Shown in pieces: positions 53,990 to 62,385 of a stretch of 64,000 nt of DNA. Below the pieces are notes generated by a model that worked only from the letters and a program-made list of their open reading frames with translations, was not told the DNA's origin and did no database searches. This DNA is from Clostridium manihotivorum (GTDB lineage: Bacteria > Bacillota > Clostridia > Clostridiales > Clostridiaceae): the NCBI RefSeq assembly GCF_004015185.1, contig NZ_CP025746.1, positions 4,605,776 to 4,669,775 of the forward strand. The letters are read 5' to 3'. The position numbers were made by a program, and so were the translations under genes. Every line of letters begins with the position of its first letter. The first letter of the stretch is position 1.

Positions 53990-54721
53990 ATGGAACTAAA
54001 TATATGCCATCTTTATCCGGATCTATTAAATGTTTATGGAGACATGGGAAATATTTTGATATTGAAGCATCGTGCAGAAAGCAGAGGTATTAAAACAAAT
54101 ATTATCAATGTTTCAATTAATGATCCTTTTGAAGAAGATAAGTATGATATTGTATTCTTTGGAGGAGGTCAGGACTATGAGCAATCCATAGTTTCTGATG
54201 ACCTAATAAATACGAAGAAGGACTCAATCTCAAAGTACATTGAAGACGGAAAAGTATTTATAGCTATTTGCGGTGGCTATCAACTTCTTGGTAAATACTA
54301 TACTACTCCAGAAGGAGAAAAATTAGAAGGACTAGGTATTTTAGATATATATACTGAGCCAGGAAACACTAGATTTATAGGCAATACAGCTATTGTAAAT
54401 GAAGAGTTTGGTGAGACTTATGTAGGTTTTGAAAACCATTCTGGAAGGACCTTTATAAATAATCATAAGCCACTAGGAAAATGCCTTCATGGTTACGGCA
54501 ATAACGGAGAAGATGGCCAAGAGGGTTGTATATACAAAAACACCTATGGCTCATATTTTCATGGCTCTCTTTTATCAAAGAATCCAGAGTTTGCAGATAG
54601 AATGATTAAAAACGCTCTTGATTTTAAGTATGGTGAAGTAGCTTTAGATTCACTAGACGACACCCTTGAGTATAAGGCAAAAGAAACTATATTAAATAGA
54701 CTTAACAAAAACAATCTCTAA
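53990..54721 (+). CDS. gatD: Lipid II isoglutaminyl synthase, GatD subunit
   Basis: GatD is the glutaminase that supplies ammonia to MurT. The protein has about 243 residues and a class I amidotransferase (CobB/CobQ-like) fold. The start is LNICHLYPDLLNVYGDMGN, the nucleophile Cys lies in IAICGGYQLLG (about 92-102), and the catalytic His is near SYFHGSLLSKNPE. I set the start at ATG 53990 with AGAGGTGAT upstream; the frame opens 18 bases earlier in murT. It follows murT by 11 bases and ends at a terminator. Confidence 0.94.
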   Translation: MELNICHLYPDLLNVYGDMGNILILKHRAESRGIKTNIINVSINDPFEEDKYDIVFFGGGQDYEQSIVSDDLINTKKDSISKYIEDGKVFIAICGGYQLLGKYYTTPEGEKLEGLGILDIYTEPGNTRFIGNTAIVNEEFGETYVGFENHSGRTFINNHKPLGKCLHGYGNNGEDGQEGCIYKNTYGSYFHGSLLSKNPEFADRMIKNALDFKYGEVALDSLDDTLEYKAKETILNRLNKNNL

Positions 54722-54743
54722 GATATCTTAGAGATTGTTTTTG
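54710..54743 (+). terminator. Terminator of the murT-gatD unit
   Basis: The 14-bp stem AACAATCTCTAAGA and complement has a T-run. The stop codon of gatD lies inside the hairpin. Confidence 0.85.
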
Positions 54744-54773
54744 TTATTTATAGACTAAATATCAGTTCTTGCA

Positions 54774-55565
54774 CTACTTATTATTTATGACTTTTATATT
54801 TCTCAGATAGTCGTATTCTTCCATGGTAATTTCGCTTAATTTTTTAAATCTATATCCTCTATTTTTGTAATAATCTATGACTTCTGGCAGTGCATCGACA
54901 GTTGTGGTTTTATTATCTCCGTCATGCATTAGTACCACAGAAATCCTATAAGCATCTCCCATACTTCTTATGTTCTTTATTAAATCTTGTTTAGGGACTA
55001 ATGCACTTGCAGCATCTCCTGAACTTACATTCCAATCTATATAATTAATATTTAACCTTTTTAGATTGTTCTTTATATTTATTGAAGTATCTTTTTTGCA
55101 ATAAGAATTATAAGAACCCCCAGGAAACCTTACAAACTTTTTACTACTTGAATTCCTTAAAACTTCAGTTATGTTCATTGATTTCTCTAAGTCTTTAAAG
55201 TATTCATTTTCATTTTTATATATCTTTTTATATACATGACTATAACAATGAGGAAACACATCCATATCATGGTAATACATCTGATTAAAGCTATAGTTAT
55301 TATTCTTTACATTTTCTCCTACAATAAAGAAGCTGGCCTTAACATCTTTTTTATCTAATATATCAATGATTTTTTTTGTACTTATATATGATGGTCCATC
55401 ATCGAAGGTTAAGAATACCACTTTATCGTAGTTAATCTTATGTACATATTCAACGACTTTGTCATCATTAATCATCTGATATTTTACTGGAAAGCACTTA
55501 ACCTCTTTTCCAAAGAAGATAATAAAGAATACTAACATGCATAGTATTTTCTTCACTATCCCCAC
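54774..55565 (-). CDS. Secreted polysaccharide deacetylase (NodB domain)
   Basis: The 263-residue enzyme removes acetyl groups from wall or other N-acetyl sugars. A signal peptide (about 1-24) is followed by the NodB domain: LTFDDGPSY (about 52-60, catalytic Asp and metal Asp), the metal-binding HCYSHVY near 101, RFPGGSYN (about 146-153), and WNVSSGDA and VVLMHDGD near the end. This resembles PdaA-like peptidoglycan deacetylases. It faces gatD, with the terminator between. The start follows a GAGGTGG site. Confidence 0.85.
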   Translation of the reverse strand: MGIVKKILCMLVFFIIFFGKEVKCFPVKYQMINDDKVVEYVHKINYDKVVFLTFDDGPSYISTKKIIDILDKKDVKASFFIVGENVKNNNYSFNQMYYHDMDVFPHCYSHVYKKIYKNENEYFKDLEKSMNITEVLRNSSSKKFVRFPGGSYNSYCKKDTSINIKNNLKRLNINYIDWNVSSGDAASALVPKQDLIKNIRSMGDAYRISVVLMHDGDNKTTTVDALPEVIDYYKNRGYRFKKLSEITMEEYDYLRNIKVINNK

Positions 55566-55704
55566 CTCTATTCATATGTAAAACTTATACACTTAACTTT
55601 CTACCATATTATTTTGTGTTTATAACTTATTATATATATCAGTTAATATTTGCTATATTGTGCTTAAGCTTCCTTTGATTTTTCTATAAATTGTTATATT
55701 TTTA

Positions 55705-55768
55705 GGCTATGTAAAATAATACTTTTGAAATTAAGTTGTTCTGATCAACACAGTAGTTTAAACGAGTC
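55705..55768. mobile_element. Minimal 64-bp family B MITE with 8-bp target duplication
   Basis: The ends GGCTATGTAAAATAATAC and, reversed, GACTCGTTTAAACTACTG flank a short centre with TTGAAATTAAG. It is bordered by perfect TATTTTTA repeats (55697-55704 and 55769-55776). Confidence 0.75.
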
Positions 55769-55850
55769 TATTTTTATGATTTAATATTTTTATAAATATA
55801 TATTTGCTTTGTATATAATTAAATTTATTAATTAAAATATATTCATATAG

Positions 55851-55958
55851 AGAGTTCCTATATGGAACCTTTATGAAAACTTAATTTATACTTGTCCGAA
55901 AATCACGGAGGCTGGAGATTTTTTGCACATATATATTGCTAGTTAAGTTAGGAACTCT
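55851..55958. repeat. Family C repeat upstream of the DUF523 gene
   Basis: AGAGTTCCTA at the left end and TAGGAACTCT at the right end are exact complements. Between them are CTTAATTTATACTTGT, AAATCACGGAGGCTGGAG and GCACATATATATTGCTAG. It ends 26 bases before the start codon at 55985. Confidence 0.75.
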
Positions 55959-55984
55959 AAAAATAAGAACACGGAGGATTTGAT

Positions 55985-56953
55985 ATGCAGACTTGGGCTA
56001 AGCCAAAAATAGTTGTAAGTAAGTGTTTAGGTAATACTGCCTGTAGATATAACGGCGAAGCATCTACCTTTAGTTTATATATAAAGCTTAAACCTTTTGT
56101 AGAATTTATAGAAGTGTGTCCTGAAATGGCAATAGGCCTTCCTGTTCCTAGAGAGGTAATAAGACTTGTTAGAGAAAAAGATACCATAAAACTTGTAGAG
56201 TCTAGCTCTTTGAAGGAATACACAGAAGATATGATTAACTTTTCTACAAATTTTATTGATAACTTAAAGGGAGTTAATGGGTTCCTTTTAAAAAGCAGGT
56301 CCCCTTCCTGTGGAACTAGAGATGTTAAGATATATCAAGGTACCGCCAAAGGAGCTCAAAGCTCAAAAGGAAAAGGCATATTTGGTGGTTTGGTACAGGA
56401 TAGGTTTAGTTATCTGCCTATTGAGGAAGATGGTCGTTTGAAGAACTTTGCTATAAGAGATCATTTTCTTTCTAGTATATTTACCTTATCGGAATTCTCA
56501 GATGTTCAAGAACATCAAGATCTTCCAACACTACTTAAATACCACAGTAGACACAAGCTATTATTTATGTCATACAATCAGACCGAATTAAAGAACCTAG
56601 GTAGAATAGTAGCCAACCATGATCATCTATCAGAAACTGAAATAATTGATGCCTATTATACTGGACTGCTAAAACTTCTTTCAAAAACTCCTAGATATAC
56701 TTCAAATATTAATGTTTTTATGCATTCCTTTGGATATTTTAGTGAATACCTAAATCCTAAAGAAAGAGACTTTATGCTTTCAGTTGTTGAAAAATATAGG
56801 GCCGGAAAGATACCTCTAAGCGTCCTTCTAAACCTTCTAAAATCACAAGCAATACGATTTAATAATCAATACCTTCTAGATCAGAGCTTTTTGGAACCAT
56901 ATCCTGAAGAGCTTATCGATATTTCTGATTCTGGAAAAGGAGTTACTAGATAA
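55985..56953 (+). CDS. DUF523-DUF1722 fusion protein (TudS-like + YbgA-like)
   Basis: The protein has 322 residues. The N-terminal 150 match DUF523: SKCLGNTACRYNG (about 13-25, two Cys), EVCPEMAIGLPVPRE (about 38-52) and SRSPSCGTRDV (about 107-117). DUF523 includes TudS, a [4Fe-4S] thiouracil desulfidase, and these Cys would hold the cluster. The C-terminal part is DUF1722 (YbgA-like) with LLKYHSRHKLLFMSYNQ near 189-205 and LSVLLNLLKSQAIRF. The fused form is known in bacteria. Removal of sulfur from thiolated bases is inferred. The start has GGAGG. Confidence 0.82.
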   Translation: MQTWAKPKIVVSKCLGNTACRYNGEASTFSLYIKLKPFVEFIEVCPEMAIGLPVPREVIRLVREKDTIKLVESSSLKEYTEDMINFSTNFIDNLKGVNGFLLKSRSPSCGTRDVKIYQGTAKGAQSSKGKGIFGGLVQDRFSYLPIEEDGRLKNFAIRDHFLSSIFTLSEFSDVQEHQDLPTLLKYHSRHKLLFMSYNQTELKNLGRIVANHDHLSETEIIDAYYTGLLKLLSKTPRYTSNINVFMHSFGYFSEYLNPKERDFMLSVVEKYRAGKIPLSVLLNLLKSQAIRFNNQYLLDQSFLEPYPEELIDISDSGKGVTR

Positions 56954-56971
56954 GTAGTCTAAAACCATGCT

Positions 56972-57010
56972 AAAAAATAGCTAAAGTGATTTTCTTCAGC
57001 TATTTTTTCT
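56972..57010 (+). terminator. Terminator, family A type hairpin
   Basis: The stem AAAAAATAGCT / AGCTATTTTTT has the inner AAAG/CTTC pairing. It is followed by TCTCATCTTCC, a weak match to the start of family A. Confidence 0.8.
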
Positions 57011-57073
57011 CATCTTCCTATTTTAGTATATTAAAAATTTTATTGTAGGGAGTTCATTATTACTTTTTTACTT

Positions 57074-57190
57074 GCCTATGTTTATAGTATTGTTGAAATT
57101 AAGTGGTCATGAAAGAGCTGCTATATGAACGAGCTATTAGAATTAAACCATCGGATCACAGACCATTTAATTTCAACCTGGTATTTTAAT
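57074..57190 (+). repeat. Family B MITE, nearly full copy
   Basis: GCCTATGTTTATAGTATTG, TTGAAATTAAGTGGTCATGA, GCTGCTATATGAACGAGC, ATCGGATCACAGACC and TTTCAACCTGGTATTTTAA follow the same order as the reversed 31250-31381 copy. It ends at the stop codon of the Nudix gene. Confidence 0.8.
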
Positions 57191-57793
57191 TTACTTTATA
57201 AAATCTAAAAATTCTTTCACAATCCTTGCAGTAAATCCCCAAATCACATATTCTTCATATTTATAAAAATACTGATCCATTTTCCCCTTTGCAAAATTAT
57301 ATTCCTTCCCTCCTTGTATTAAATCAAAAGGAAAATCTTCACCTATGTTAGGAACAACTTCTATTTCATGCTTAATAGGGTTATTATTTATGAAATAACT
57401 TATTGGAACCTTAAAAATATGATCTACTTCCTCCGAACTGGGTTTTGAAGGATATCGCTTCAGTTCTGCAACAAATGGATATATAATTGACCCGTATGGA
57501 GAAATAAAAAAATCCATAGCTCCGTAGTACTCAACATCTTCTATACCAATATTAAGTTCTTCTATGGTTTCTCTTATCGCTGCTTCTTTCTTGTCTTCAC
57601 CAAGTTCTACCCTCCCGCCTGGAAAGCATATATCCCCTGGTTGACTTCTAAGCGTCAATGCCCTTTTTTCAAAAATTAAAAATAGTTCATCATTCTCTTT
57701 ATAAATTGGTACAAGTACTGAACTTTCTTTGTACTTTCCTAAAGGTTTGGCCTTATGATTAGAAAATAATTGTTTAAGGTTATTAAAGTCCAC
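57191..57793 (-). CDS. Nudix hydrolase, CoA pyrophosphatase type
   Basis: This 200-residue enzyme probably cuts CoA or its derivatives into phosphopantetheine and 3',5'-ADP. The Nudix box is GGRVELGEDKKEAAIRETIEEL (split: GGRVELGEDKK then EAAIRETIEEL, about 59-80), matching Gx5Ex7REUxEE. The preceding LRSQPGDICFPGG fits the CoA-specific subgroup (NUDT7/YeaB-like). The end VIWGFTARIVKEFLDF is typical. It starts with GTG behind AGGAGGGG. Its stop adjoins a MITE. Confidence 0.87.
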   Translation of the reverse strand: MDFNNLKQLFSNHKAKPLGKYKESSVLVPIYKENDELFLIFEKRALTLRSQPGDICFPGGRVELGEDKKEAAIRETIEELNIGIEDVEYYGAMDFFISPYGSIIYPFVAELKRYPSKPSSEEVDHIFKVPISYFINNNPIKHEIEVVPNIGEDFPFDLIQGGKEYNFAKGKMDQYFYKYEEYVIWGFTARIVKEFLDFIK

Positions 57794-57888
57794 TAAATCC
57801 CCTCCTAGCTACCATAAATGTAACTTTATCTTAATTGTTATTATAAACTATTAGTGCTATACTTAAAATGTTGTAAAAAAATTAAAAA

Positions 57889-58053
57889 GGGTCCTATTAT
57901 AAACTTAGTTTATACATGTACAAAAATATTATTGATAAAATTTTATAAATTTCACAAAAAAATTATTTACGCCTTAGTTTTTATAGAATTCACATATCAA
58001 ATAATGTTTTGAATATTTTCGCGCATATATAAACTAGCAGTTTCGTGTAACCC
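57889..58053. repeat. Family C repeat upstream of the carboxypeptidase gene
   Basis: Left end GGGTCCTATTATAAACTTAG and right end GCATATATAAACTAGCAG with GTAACCC. The centre is longer than in the other copies and more diverged. It ends 21 bases before the TTG start at 58074. Confidence 0.65.
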
Positions 58054-58073
58054 AAAAACAGGAGAGATGAGAT

Positions 58074-59351
58074 TTGAAACGCAAAGGATTAATTACTTCA
58101 CTTTTAATCGCCTTTTCTATCAGCATGTTTTCACCACTGACCGCAAAAGCTGAAGAAAAAGCAACAGCAAAACTTCCAACTATAGTAGGAGACTCAGCAA
58201 TCACACTAGATTATGATACTGGTGAAATAATCTATTACAAAAATGGAGATGCTAAGCGCTATCCAGCAAGTACAACAAAGATGATGACAGCTTTATTGTT
58301 CAGCGAAAAAGCCAAGAAAACTGATGAAGTTCCATACAATGAGGATGCAAAAAAACAACCTGAATATTCTTTAAATGTAAACTTCAAACCTATGGCAGTA
58401 ACTGATAAGATGACAGCTGAAGACGTAATGAAAGCTCTTCTTATGTACTCAGCAAATGATTCAGCTTACATGATAGCTGATTATATAGGAAATGGCGATT
58501 ATCATAAGTTTGTTGATATGATGAATGCTAAGGCAAAAGAGTTAAATTTAAAGAACACTCACTTTGCAAATCCTAATGGATTACATGACCCCGATCATTA
58601 TACTACTGCTTACGATCTATCAGTAATTGCTCGAGAAGCATATAAACAGCCTTGGGTTCAAGAAGTAATGACTACAGAAAAATCATCTATCAAGATAAGT
58701 AACGGTGCAATTATAAACCTAGAAAATAGAAACAAGGAACTTAACAAGGATGGTAATATTGGTGGAAAGACTGGTTATACCTCTCAGTCAGGAAGATGTC
58801 TTGCTGCAATCTACGAAAGAAACGGACATAAGATTATAGGAGTTGTACTTAAATCTTACTACGATGCTCAAGATCAAACTGTATTCAATGATATGAAGAA
58901 AATTATGGACTATAGCTTCGCTGCAGAAAAATCAACACTAATCAAATCTGGTAGTGAAGTAAAAAAAGTAAATGTAAGTTATAAACCACTTAAGTTCTTT
59001 GGTCCAACAAAAACAGTTGAAGTTCCTTTAGTTGTACAAGAAGATGTTAAATATTATGAAAATGACATAAATAAAAAAGAAGTTACTCAAAATGTTAAAT
59101 TAACTGATGTTGATGCATGGAAACTAGCTAAAGATAATGCTTCAATAAAGCTCACTGTAGCTGAAAGAAATTACAGCAAAGACTATGCTGTAAAGGCAAA
59201 CATTTCGACATCTGATCTAGTGAAAGCAAACCTTGGTTTATACTTTGGTTTAGTAGCTGGTGTTATAATAGTTATAGTATTAATACTTTTTGTTATAGCA
59301 ACAATTAATAGGTTAAAGAGAAAAAGTAGAAGAAACAAAAACATATTTTAA
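58074..59351 (+). CDS. D-alanyl-D-alanine carboxypeptidase (S11, DacF-like)
   Basis: This penicillin-binding protein trims D-Ala from peptidoglycan. The 425-residue protein has a signal peptide ending TAKAEE (about 27). The catalytic triad is YPASTTKMM (about 62-70, Ser and Lys), YSANDSA (about 126-132) and GGKTGYTSQSG (about 232-242). A C-terminal beta domain and a final membrane helix (about 394-416) with a basic tail follow. It starts with TTG behind GGAGAG. Family C lies directly upstream and may hold its promoter. A single gene. Confidence 0.93.
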   Translation: MKRKGLITSLLIAFSISMFSPLTAKAEEKATAKLPTIVGDSAITLDYDTGEIIYYKNGDAKRYPASTTKMMTALLFSEKAKKTDEVPYNEDAKKQPEYSLNVNFKPMAVTDKMTAEDVMKALLMYSANDSAYMIADYIGNGDYHKFVDMMNAKAKELNLKNTHFANPNGLHDPDHYTTAYDLSVIAREAYKQPWVQEVMTTEKSSIKISNGAIINLENRNKELNKDGNIGGKTGYTSQSGRCLAAIYERNGHKIIGVVLKSYYDAQDQTVFNDMKKIMDYSFAAEKSTLIKSGSEVKKVNVSYKPLKFFGPTKTVEVPLVVQEDVKYYENDINKKEVTQNVKLTDVDAWKLAKDNASIKLTVAERNYSKDYAVKANISTSDLVKANLGLYFGLVAGVIIVIVLILFVIATINRLKRKSRRNKNIF

Positions 59352-59360
59352 TTAAAATAT

Positions 59361-59406
59361 TGCTGTCTGTAATACATAATTTTTGTGTTATAGGCAGCTT
59401 TTTAGT
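59361..59406 (+). terminator. Terminator of the carboxypeptidase gene
   Basis: GCTGTCTGTAATACA pairs with TGTGTTATAGGCAGC, followed by T5. Confidence 0.75.
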
Positions 59407-59764
59407 GTAATGATAGAAACTTAAGTCTATTTTCCTATGTCAGATTCACTTCATATAATCCAGACTTAATATTTAATTACAATCCATAACATTATAATTC
59501 TAATTTGAAAGTATAATTTCTTCATCTGCTTCTATACCTTTATAATGTTGAAAATATCTAAAAAACATGTTATAAGTGTAAAGTAACTAATAGAGATTTA
59601 TATTTTTTTAATAACATATAAAAACTCTTAATCTGGCATTATGCCTATATAATTATATAATTTTATGAATATTTATTTATATAATTATATGATTCTTTAT
59701 TTTTATATTTACGTATTATTCAATTTTTATCTAAATAAGAAAATATATTAACTAGGAGTACATT
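59407..59764. other. AT-rich intergenic stretch
   Basis: About 360 bases hold the promoter of the flavin reductase gene. The sequence TATAATTATATAATTTTATG recurs in slightly changed form at about 59650-59695. Nothing else is recognised. Confidence 0.45.
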
Positions 59765-60343
59765 ATGAACAAGAGAAAATTTAAAGGAAGTGCTATATTA
59801 AATCCTGTACCAGCGGTACTTATAACCTCTAAAAATAGAGATGGTAAGGTTAATGTTTTTACCGTTGGGTGGGCAGCAACAATCTGCACTCGTCCGCCAA
59901 TGCTATCAATATCAATCAGACCTGAAAGACTATCCTATGAATACATAAAAGAATCTATGGAGTTTGTTGTAAACTTACCTACTTCAAGCCTTACTAAAAA
60001 GGTTGACTATTGCGGTGTAAGATCCGGAAGACAAGTAGATAAAATTAAAGAGATGGGCTTCACCCTGCTAGAAGGTGAAAACATTGAAACTCCTCATATC
60101 TCTGAATGCCCTATAAATATAGAATGTAAAGTGAGAGATATCATCGAACTAGGCTCTCATCATATGTTTACAGCTGATATTGTAGGTTCTCTAGTTAATG
60201 AAGATTTGATTGATGCTAGTGGAAAGATTCATTTTGAAAATGCTGATCTCCTTGCATACTGCCATGGTGAATATTACCCTCTTCCTAAAAAACCAATAGG
60301 CAAGTTCGGTTATTCAGTTCAAAAGAAAAAAAAGAAAAAATAG
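59765..60343 (+). CDS. Flavin reductase family (flavoredoxin-like) protein
   Basis: This 192-residue FMN-binding split-barrel protein has ILNPVPAVLITSKNRDGKVNV (split: ILNPVPAVLITS then DGKVNVFTVGWA), PPMLSISIRPERLSYEYI and the conserved EFVVNLPTSSL. Flavoredoxins and related enzymes reduce or carry FMN in anaerobes. The closing seven or so residues are almost all Lys, coded by an A-rich stretch that is also part of the terminator. The start follows AGGAG. A single gene; its partner is not apparent. Confidence 0.85.
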   Translation: MNKRKFKGSAILNPVPAVLITSKNRDGKVNVFTVGWAATICTRPPMLSISIRPERLSYEYIKESMEFVVNLPTSSLTKKVDYCGVRSGRQVDKIKEMGFTLLEGENIETPHISECPINIECKVRDIIELGSHHMFTADIVGSLVNEDLIDASGKIHFENADLLAYCHGEYYPLPKKPIGKFGYSVQKKKKKK

Positions 60344-60364
60344 GATTACACTCCTATTTTTTCT
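60335..60364 (+). terminator. Terminator overlapping the flavin reductase end
   Basis: The stem AAAAAATAGGA / TCCTATTTTTT has a 6-nt loop. The stop codon TAG is inside the left arm. Confidence 0.85.
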
Positions 60365-60379
60365 TTATAAGTTCCTATA

Positions 60380-61027
60380 TTATGCAACATTAATATTTTT
60401 TACTACCTCTACTAATTCCTCAGGCCTTTTTACAAAATAATCTGGGTTTTGTTCCTTTAGATAGGTTATAGGCAATGCTGTATATTCTACTGCACAAGTA
60501 TAGCATCCAGCATTCTTCCCACACATAATATCAAAATGTGAATCTCCCACCATTATTGCTTCCTTAGTAGATATACCAAGTGCATTGCAAGCCTTTAGCG
60601 CTGGTTCACCATTAGGCTTATGCTTGTCTGTGTCTTCAGGAGTTATTATTATATCTAAATAATCATATATTCCTGCTATTTTAAGCCCCTTCTCTGCTAG
60701 AGCTCTTCTTTTTGAAGTTACTATACCTAATTTAATCCCCATTTGCTTCAAGCTTGATAGTAGGACTTCTACACCATCAAAAGCATAGCACATTGTATCA
60801 TGTCGTTCCTCATTATATGCTCTATAAACCTTTATCATTTCTTCAACTCTATCCTCTGTATAGTCTTTAAACGACACATAAAGAGGTGTACCAAAGTTTT
60901 TAGTTATTTCCTCGTCACTAACTTCTATATTCAGTATACTTTTAAAAGTATATTTAAAAGAATTTATGATTAGTTCGTTTGTATCAAGTAGTGTTCCATC
61001 TAGATCGAATAATACTGCTTTTATCAT
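60380..61027 (-). CDS. HAD-IA phosphatase, PpaX/phosphoglycolate phosphatase type
   Basis: The protein has about 215 residues. HAD motifs are LFDLDGTLLDTNELI (about 6-20), IVTSKR (about 108-113), the Lys in HKPNGEPALKA (about 142-152) and MVGDSHFDIMCGKNAG (about 166-181). It closely fits PpaX, which removes pyrophosphate formed by HPr kinase in Bacillus, but phosphoglycolate phosphatase is as likely. The start is ATG 61027 behind AAAGGA; the 13 codons upstream lack a site. A single gene. Confidence 0.82.
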   Translation of the reverse strand: MIKAVLFDLDGTLLDTNELIINSFKYTFKSILNIEVSDEEITKNFGTPLYVSFKDYTEDRVEEMIKVYRAYNEERHDTMCYAFDGVEVLLSSLKQMGIKLGIVTSKRRALAEKGLKIAGIYDYLDIIITPEDTDKHKPNGEPALKACNALGISTKEAIMVGDSHFDIMCGKNAGCYTCAVEYTALPITYLKEQNPDYFVKRPEELVEVVKNINVA

Positions 61028-61247
61028 ATCCAATTCCTTTCTGCCTTTTATAAATATTATAAACATTGCTTGTACTTATGTAAAGATTTCTAGATCTATA
61101 ACCTAGTAAATACTTTCTTCTTTAATGGATCTCTTAAGCCTCTCTATACACTGCTTTAACTAAAATATATCTTCTTTTAGAAATGAAACAATTACCAGTA
61201 TACCTGACTATACTTATTAAAATACTATCTTCATGGAGGTGATAAAA

Positions 61248-61466
61248 ATGAATGATGTAAACAAATTTGCTCCTCATGAAACTTTAGAGCTGCACGAGCT
61301 TCTTAATACAGGTGTACTTGCTGCAAAAAAACTAAATACAACTGTAGGAATGGTTAAAGATCAAGAATTAAAGGAATTTATGAAAAATACTCTAACCACA
61401 AAAAAAACTAATATAAATGATATTCAATCTATTGTAAGTAGAATACAAACAAGCGAGGTGAAATAG
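61248..61466 (+). CDS. Small spore coat-like protein
   Basis: This 72-residue helical protein (HETLELHELLNTGVLAAKK, then DQELKEFMKNTL) resembles the first half of CotF-type proteins. I set the start at ATG 61248 with GGAGGTG 6 bases upstream; an ATG 15 bases earlier overlaps that site. The next gene, a CotF-like coat protein, begins 1 base after its stop. The two should be co-translated and part of the spore coat or surface; this role is inferred. Confidence 0.7.
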   Translation: MNDVNKFAPHETLELHELLNTGVLAAKKLNTTVGMVKDQELKEFMKNTLTTKKTNINDIQSIVSRIQTSEVK

Positions 61467-61467
61467 A

Positions 61468-61788
61468 ATGTCTTGGATAGATACAGTTTTAGGTTCTGAT
61501 CAAAATGGAAACAGCGGAAGCACTAAGCTTTCTGATAAAGATATTGCTTTAGATCTATTGACAATGTCTAAAAATGACATTGGTATGCTTTCTAAGGTTA
61601 TACCAGAAACAACAAATCCAGAGGTTAGACAATTATTAAGCACTCAACTTAATGCCTGCATAGCTAGCCACTTTAAGTTATCTGATATGTTAATAACAAA
61701 AGGTTGGTATAACGCATATGGCACACCACAAGAACAAATCAAACAAGATGTTGAGTCTTCCAATAAAGTCTTACAAGAACAATTTTAA
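61468..61788 (+). CDS. CotF-family spore coat protein
   Basis: The 106-residue protein has the Coat_F (PF07875) pattern: LSDKDIALDLLTMSKNDIGML (split: LSDKDIALDLL then SKNDIGMLSKV), EVRQLLSTQLNACIASHFKLSD and the closing ITKGWYNAYGTPQEQIKQD. These are ferritin-like helical proteins of the spore coat. GAGGTGA at the end of the previous gene is its ribosome site. The pair makes a two-gene unit near other spore genes. Confidence 0.85.
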   Translation: MSWIDTVLGSDQNGNSGSTKLSDKDIALDLLTMSKNDIGMLSKVIPETTNPEVRQLLSTQLNACIASHFKLSDMLITKGWYNAYGTPQEQIKQDVESSNKVLQEQF

Positions 61789-61965
61789 TTAGATATTTAC
61801 TAAATCATATCTTAAAGATGTACGTAAATATATTTCTGTGAACTATTGCTATATTATATTTTTATTATATAAATTTTAAAGGTATCAATCCTTGTAAACA
61901 CAGATAATCAACGCAAATATTATATTTTAACCACAGTTATATATACTACTTTCATCCCTAAATGT

Positions 61966-62000
61966 AAAAGCTCACTTGATCAAATTCAGGTGAGCTTTAT
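61966..62000 (+). terminator. Terminator linked to family A
   Basis: The stem AAAGCTCAC / GTGAGCTTT runs into GCACATCTGCCTTTCC, the start of family A. It ends the coat gene pair, though 170 bases downstream. Confidence 0.7.
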
Positions 62001-62072
62001 TTGCACATCTGCCTTTCCCAATATATATGATAAGAATCTAGTAAGCCAATAAGATTTGTTTTTTATTGTCTC
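61999..62072 (+). repeat. Family A repeat
   Basis: TTTGCACATCTGCCTTTCCC, then AAGAATCTAGTAAGCC and TTTGTTTTTTATTGTC show the family A order with changes. Confidence 0.65.
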
Positions 62073-62149
62073 CCCTAAATAATTTTTATAAACACTTAAA
62101 ATTACTAGGCCTGTACTGGAGAAATTTTCATACTGTCTTTAACATAAAC

Positions 62150-62178
62150 AAAGACTCTGCATTTCTGCAGAGCCTTCA
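62150..62178 (-). terminator. Terminator of the SASP gene
   Basis: The stem GGCTCTGCA / TGCAGAGTC has a GAAA loop and a leftward T-rich run. Confidence 0.8.
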
Positions 62179-62187
62179 TATCATTTA

Positions 62188-62385
62188 TTACTTTAATCCA
62201 TTTTCATAGCTTTCGATCATTTTCTTAACCATGTATCCGCCTACTGAACCATTTTCTCTTGAAGTTAGGTCTCCATTGTAACCTTGTTTTAAATCAACTC
62301 CAAGTTCTCTAGCAGTTTCAAATTTGAACTTGCTTAGACCTTCCTTTGCTTCAGGTACTAAAACTCTATTTCTGTTGTTTGCCAT
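62188..62385 (-). CDS. Alpha/beta-type small acid-soluble spore protein
   Basis: SASPs coat spore DNA and protect it from UV and chemicals. The 65-residue protein has NRVLVPEAKEGLSKFKFETA, the ELGV stretch near the GPR protease cleavage site, and the hallmark GDLTSRENGSVGGYMVKKMI (about 39-58). The start is ATG 62385 behind AAGGAGG; the frame goes 14 codons further without a site. A single gene, surely made in the forespore. Confidence 0.95.
   Translation of the reverse strand: MANNRNRVLVPEAKEGLSKFKFETARELGVDLKQGYNGDLTSRENGSVGGYMVKKMIESYENGLK

Noticed and set aside
55851..55958. Family C as a known riboswitch
   Set aside because: It matches no riboswitch signature I know, and one copy (44782) is not placed before a gene in the same direction.
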